Part shown: in pieces, positions 59,286-64,000 of the stretch | Position numbering within the stretch: the first letter of the stretch is position 1 | How the letters are laid out: each line of letters begins with the position of its first letter | Source of the DNA: Lactuca virosa | Taxonomy: Eukaryota > Streptophyta > Magnoliopsida > Asterales > Asteraceae | Reading direction: 5' to 3' | NCBI GenBank assembly: GCA_928212115.1 | Contig: CAKMRJ010005745.1 | Location: 79,389,631-79,453,630, forward strand | DNA: 64,000 nucleotides | Position numbers and translations under genes: made by a program | The notes under the pieces: model-generated | The model's input: only the letters and a program-made list of their open reading frames with translations | What the model was told of the DNA's origin: nothing | Database searches by the model: none

Positions 59286-59457
59286 AACCAAATAAATAAT
59301 TTCAGCAACATAACCATAAATTCAACAATTTTTAGAATTGACTACAAGCATTTCAGAAAGTTTTACAGCCGATTTCAAGGCCATTTCACTGGTTTCAGCA
59401 AGAAAATCAAAAGAAAACATGAGACTATAAAGAAGAATACTGATTTCAGAAGATTAG

Positions 59458-59712
59458 GTGTGTTGTGGCTGTGCGAAGTGCTGTATGACGGAGATGCTCA
59501 ATGGCGGAGGAAGGCAACATTGTTGGGTGCAGCGTCGTCGACGATTCCGGCGGCGGAGGAAGGAGGCGTCACTGGTGTCGTCGAAACTGAGGAGAAGAAT
59601 ATGCGAAGCAAGCAGACGCGAAGTGAAGAAAGAAGAGGAGGCGGTCGATGTGTTTAGGGCAAATAGAACGCGCGTCTCTTTTTTTATTTTTCAGACTTCG
59701 TTTAATATCTGA
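59458..59712 (+). other. GC-rich open frame within the 58.5-59.8 kb element
   Basis: 84 codons, Arg-rich, no recognised domain. Local GC content is far above the AT-rich flanks, so it may be a captured gene fragment, but nothing identifies a source. Confidence 0.3.
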
Positions 59713-60038
59713 AAAAATAAGAGACATTTTTTATTTTAAGAGGTAAAAAATAATATGCAAACAAATGCTCTGAATCTGAAATTTTAAGACATTACCTCTT
59801 ATTTTTGCAATTAAGAGGTAAACAAACGGACCCTTATTCTAAATACCTCATGATTTATGAAACTCCTCCGTTTATTTTTTTTTTATTTTTTTTTGTCATT
59901 TTGTTGTTTTTTATTTTGTTTTGTTTTTTTGTTGTCTTTCAGTATTATTATTATTATTATTTAATTAAATTTATAATAATTATAGTAATTTAATAATAAA
60001 AATTATATATATATTTTCAATCGTTATTTTCCCAACTA

Positions 60039-60142
60039 CAATAATTAAATATTCTTTCACTGTATATCTCGTCTGGTTTCGTGATGTGTACAATAATTAA
60101 ATATTCATTCACTGTATATCTCGTTTGGTTTCGTGATGCGCA
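60039..60142. repeat. 52-bp tandem duplication
   Basis: CAATAATTAAATATTCWTTC-type unit at 60039 and 60091, with four or five differences. Confidence 0.9.
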
Positions 60143-60249
60143 TCACCGGTTATTGCCTATCGTGTTATTTCCTAAATAATTGATTTGCCGTCACTTTAAC
60201 TTTATCTTTAATAATAAAGAAATTGATTTGATGTTTTGTTTTCTTCTAT

Positions 60250-60253
<4 letters not shown>

Positions 60254-60303
<50 letters not shown>
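60254..60303. repeat. (TA)n microsatellite
   Basis: About 48 bp. It directly precedes the OTU-like pseudogene. Confidence 0.95.
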
Positions 60304-60306
60304 CGA

Positions 60307-60861
60307 AATGTGGAAGGAGATGTACACTGTGGATTTCGGACAATAGCTGTTGCTCTTGGTTTTAGTGAAGACTATTGGCATCAAATTCGGACAGATTTAT
60401 ACAGAGAGTTATTGATGCACATTGACGATTACTGAGTGGTTTTTGAAAATGACATAAATGTCATTAGTGAAGCGTTAAATTTCTATGAAACACCCGTGAT
60501 TCGAAAATATTGGATGATTATGCCTGACACTGGTATTTTAAATGCTAACAAGTATGATGTTATTGTTCATTTCTTAAGCAAAGACGAATCTTCAACGTCT
60601 TTCCCACTTTAGAGTGGTCCACAAAATTTCCCAAATGATCCAATTATAAATATCGACATCCTTAACGGTTGCCATTATATTAAGGTTGATTTACAAGAGA
60701 GTCATTCAATGACTACTGTTTCTTGGTTGTTGAACATGCACAAATCAGCACGTTCTACTGGATGACAAACATTGTATCACGTTCGATTGTCTGCTTATGT
60801 TCGACCATATAGACAATTCAATAATCGTCGTACTGAAAGAGTTAACGTATCAGATAATTAA
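60307..60861 (+). pseudogene. OTU-type cysteine-protease-like domain, decayed
   Basis: One continuous frame of 185 codons with three internal stops (about 60433 TGA, 60610 TAG, 60763 TGA). It starts NVEGDVHCGFRTIAVALGFS, which resembles the OTU motif DGNCGFRA around the catalytic Cys, and continues with EDYWHQIRTDLYREL, RKYWMIMPDTGILNANKYDV and YHVRLSAYVRP. Such OTU domains occur in plants in deubiquitinases and at the C-terminus of some Mutator-type transposase proteins; the second is my preferred source given the surrounding repeats. The aligned Asp-Gly-Asn is altered (GDVHC). Not functional. Confidence 0.6.
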
Positions 60862-61800
60862 GGAAATGTAAATTTTAATTTGTTTAATAATAAAATTATA
60901 TGTTTAGGTTGTATCACGCTCGATTGTTATTATTATTATTGTTATTATTTTTAAATCAATTAATTAATTAATAATAATAATTATAATTATAATTATAATT
61001 ATAATAATAAACCTAAAAAAAGACAACAAAAAGACAAAAAAAAGTAAGAAAAGACAAAAAGGGTGGTAAAAGATGGAATTTGGGAGGTACATACAAAACA
61101 ACCCCTTTTTATATTAAAAGAAAGAGATTGAAGACGTTATACACAAACCTTGTTTACGATTAAGTCTAGGTTTTTCTGTTTTAATAATGAAATCTAAAAA
61201 AAACTAGTAATTGTATTCGAATTTGTATAATTAGCCGATTATTCGGTGGACACTAGATCATCATCATATAATAAGGACAATCTTTATTAAAGTCGTTTAC
61301 GATTAAGCAAGATTTTTTTTAACAATAAAGTCAAAAGACTTGTAATTGTTTTCGATTTTGAAAAATTACCCGGTTATCCTGTTTCTTTTCCAATAGCATT
61401 GCTGAGATGCAATCCATATGGATAAGTTATATGCTTAGTTGGCGTTTGGGGACTTACATTTGGAAAAAAATGACATATTGTACCCCACGTCCTTCATTTA
61501 AAAACAATGGCTTCATATTTTTCAACTGCCCAAGTGTACTCAGTCTCCATGAATCAGCTTCGCAAGGCTTTAGGGTTACGTGCGATTGTGAAGATGAGTA
61601 TGATATGTGGACTTTTTGGACTCCAAAAGAACCCAAGATGCAGATTCGATTTCCCTAATTTCATGGCAAAGATACTGAGTTATTGCATTTCTCGTTACAA
61701 CTTATGTTTTATGTTATAAAGTGGAAAATCTTCATAAATGTTGTAATTTTCTTTCATATAAAATGAAAAGAATGATTGTAAGTTTTTTTTTTCTTATATT
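60862..61800. other. AT-rich stretch, no supported gene
   Basis: Contains (ATT)n-like runs near 60950-61010. Open frames at 61407-61719 overlap in two phases with no recognised domain; the stretch could be a decayed continuation of the transposon gene to the left. Confidence 0.45.
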
Positions 61801-63149
61801 GTCCCATCATTTTCCAGCAAGTGGTATAAACACAAGATGTTGGAAATGGTAGGCTAATCCAGAAAGTCCACATACCATACTTAAATGGTGGTTAATTCCA
61901 ACACCATTTGCAGGATTATGAATTTCCACTTGTTGGTAAGGATGGATGAACGCGGAGGGTTTTCATGTATTTTGAGCGTAGTACGTGACTGAAGATCAAA
62001 ACCCTAATATCCGGACTTGAGACCCATTTATACATCCTTAAGTCATTTAGACCAAACCCTAATCAGCCTCCATAGCCTCATTTCGTCCCTTAACCTCAGA
62101 TTTCCTTGTGAGTGTGATTCTTGAGCTTAGAAAGTGTGTTGGTGGCTATTTTAGAGAGTATTCAAGAAGGATAAGGTGGTGAACAAGCTTTGGGTGTCAT
62201 TGAGCTTCTAGATCCTACATCTAGTTCATTTTGAGGAGCTTCTGGAGGTGTAAAGTCATAACCTTGTCATCTCTTTTGTTAGTTTTACTAGGGTTTTGTT
62301 ATGGAGTCCCTTTTTGGCTTTTGGACCTTCTCTTGTGATTTGAGCAACTCCAGAGACTAAGATAGCTAGATCTAAGCTCCTTGAGCATGTTGGATATACA
62401 AAGCTGCCATCTTGAAGGTTGTTTTGACTACATACATAAGTTTGAGGTCTTAAATGAGGTCTTATTGGGAAGAATGAAGTATTGGGGTCACTCATGATAT
62501 GCAAGGGCATAAAGTTTCCAAATTTATGCCCTAGGACATCTTAATGGACTCAAATCTGAAGTTTGACATTGAAATCCCAAGTATTAAACACTTAACGGTC
62601 AAATGTGCATATCTTGCTTGTACGCCGTGCATAAATTCGTGTACACAGCGTGTACTGCTTCAGGGGCTAGTACGTTAAGCGTACTAGAGTGGTACGCAGT
62701 GCGTACGCACTCAATTGGGTTTAGGATTTGTTTAGGCTTGTTATGTTATTGGGCCTTATTCAGTTTTGGGCCTGGTTCCATTTAGAGTTTTTGGATGATA
62801 TTCTGTTTTGGACCGTAGTTGTTTTGGTTGGGCCTTATTGGGCCAAGCGGCCCATTAATGGTCTTTATCATAGGCCTTAGGCCCATTAGCAAAGGTGAGA
62901 CTTTTGGGCCATTATGGAAAGACTTAGACTTAGTAGTTAGACTCTTTGATTAGGTTGTGTATAATCCTAATTTAGGGTTAATTGTATTATTGTTCAACGT
63001 GTGGTTTCGGACTGTTAGGCGAGCAGCTTTTGTATTCATCAGATTGAGGTGAGTCTTCTCACCACACTCATGGGTCGAAGGCACCAATGCCGGCCCATTA
63101 ATCGATATGTATGAGATGATTAGTAATGGAGTATGTGATTGTGGTTATT

Positions 63150-63244
<95 letters not shown>

Positions 63245-63350
63245 GATTTATGTGAAGACCATGGGAGGAGCCCATGGCTCAGGGATATAATATCATGGGG
63301 GTAGCCCATGTCATTCCAATGAAGACATGGAGGGAGTCCATGGCAAACTT
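61801..63350 (+). repeat. LTR-like repeat with two palindrome clusters
   Basis: No coding region. Holds GTACGC-type inverted motifs at about 62619-62715 (for example GTACGTTAAGCGTAC), a GAGGTGAGTCTTCTCACC motif near 63047, a microsatellite, then palindromes CCATGGGAGGAGCCCATGG (63259-63277), CATGGGGGTAGCCCATG (63294-63310) and CATGGAGGGAGTCCATG (63326-63342). Features resemble LTR sequence, but ends were not found. Confidence 0.5.
63151..63243. repeat. (TA)n(TG)n microsatellite
   Basis: About 68 bp of TA followed by about 24 bp of TG. Confidence 0.96.
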
Positions 63351-63378
63351 ATATGTATATATGTGTGCATGGTATTAT

Positions 63379-64000
63379 TGTTGGATTAGATGTCTAATCC
63401 CACAACTATTATTGGTATGTACTCGACCCGAGAGTAGCATGGTCCATTTGGGTTGCATAACACCAGGACAATTTGTTAGGATGGACTCTTGAGAGAAGGT
63501 TATATATGATTTATTAATATATTATAAGTTCTAATATATTAATATGAAATCATATGTTTTAATTAGTATTGATCAAGAATTAATTTGGAATTAATTTAGT
63601 GATCAAAATAGACTAATTAAATCTATGAGGACTAATTATGGTAATTAGTTATATTTATATGTGTTGGGCTTATGATCCATGTTGGACCAAGTTTATGTAT
63701 GGATACATAAAGAGTTGGGCAACATGAACCATGGATTATAAAACCCATGGGTATGGATTTTGGTTAAACCCATGACCCTTGGAATCCACCATATAAATAT
63801 GTTGCTTCATGACCAAAAACGTGTGCATCTTTTCTTAGAGAAATATGGACGATTTTGGGTGCATGGAATTCTCTCTCAAGAGCCACCTTTATCCTAGGTG
63901 AGTTGTGAGCCATTTGAGGCATTCATACTTTTGGTGCTAAGCGTTTAAGGCCAAATACATCAAGGTTTCAAGCTACATAAAATGTATGTCATCCTAACTA
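63379..64000 (+). repeat. Copia LTR related to that of C, runs off the window
   Basis: TGTTGGATTAGATGTCTAAT at 63379 aligns with the minus-strand LTR start of C, and so do GGTATGTACTCGACCCGA, GCATGGTCCATTTGGGTTGC and the AATTAATT-rich part that follows. More diverged than the two C LTRs are from each other, so it is a separate, probably older member of the same lineage. Solo LTR or element cannot be decided here. Confidence 0.75.

Larger units (their letters stand above)
58470..59835. mobile_element. Possible non-autonomous DNA transposon with subterminal repeats
   Basis: The left end has about five TCTGAATTTTTAA repeats (58488-58565); the right end has TCAGA/TCTGAA and AAGAGGTAA repeats and finishes GGTAAACAAACGGACCC near 59835, loosely inverted to GGCTGTTTGGTAAG at 58475. 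No target duplication could be fixed. Class hAT-like is a guess. Confidence 0.4.

Noticed and set aside
61407..61719. Possible zinc-finger-like peptide (Cys/His residues with NNGFIFFNCP)
   Set aside because: No consistent Cys/His spacing, two overlapping phases, and no support from neighbours.

Overview
This window is plant nuclear DNA, almost certainly a retrotransposon-rich, gene-poor part of a flowering-plant genome. The evidence is plant-type LTR elements with initiator tRNA-Met or tRNA-Asp-like primer sites, an RWP-RK transcription factor gene with plant-type introns, MULE- and MITE-like elements, and long (TA)n tracts. The repeat style suggests Asteraceae, perhaps near lettuce, but that is an impression and was not tested.

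Positions 1669 to 54725 can be read as one nested insertion. A single minus-strand Ty3-gypsy chromovirus (Tekay/Del-like, here called X, 1674-54720) has the 5-bp target duplication ATTTA on both outer flanks. It is split by later insertions: (i) a gag-only Ty1-copia element C (3627-11325, TSD GGGTT); (ii) a Tekay-like element G1 (11862-26139, TSD GGACA), whose pol holds microhomology-bounded tandem duplications and so has four RT-RNase H segments; (iii) a 5' portion of an Athila-type element (26564 to about 30956), fused by a deletion scar to (iv) a plus-strand Tekay-like element G2 (about 30957-38277), which has gag but no RT, RNase H or integrase; and (v) inside X's right LTR, element R (44336-54224, TSD TCACG).

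R is the most remarkable item. Between its two 2.58-kb, nearly identical LTRs it has an intact gag-protease frame and an intact chromodomain tail. The RT, RNase H and integrase that should lie between them are replaced by about 2 kb of host DNA carrying a complete three-exon RKD-type RWP-RK gene (47844-48959, 229 residues, no disablement). The gene is antisense to the element, so its introns would survive an RNA intermediate. RKD proteins control egg-cell identity and early embryogenesis in plants, so an apparently mobile intact copy deserves attention.

Two further patterns cross element boundaries. First, X and G2 carry about 160-182-nt hairpins with a near-invariant 18-nt loop and stems that differ in sequence but still pair. 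All are in the sense orientation of their element, and several lie just before an open reading frame. Second, at least four unrelated LTR families carry clusters of short CG-containing palindromes in their LTRs or leaders, each family with its own palindrome.

The right flank (54726-64000) holds the end of an older LTR, a GC-rich palindrome pair, a MULE-like element with long inverted repeats and a nested foldback MITE, a further AT-rich DNA-transposon-like segment, a decayed OTU-protease-like gene, an LTR-like stretch with palindromes, and the start of a copia LTR related to C. No rRNA, tRNA gene or ordinary single-copy host gene was found outside R.
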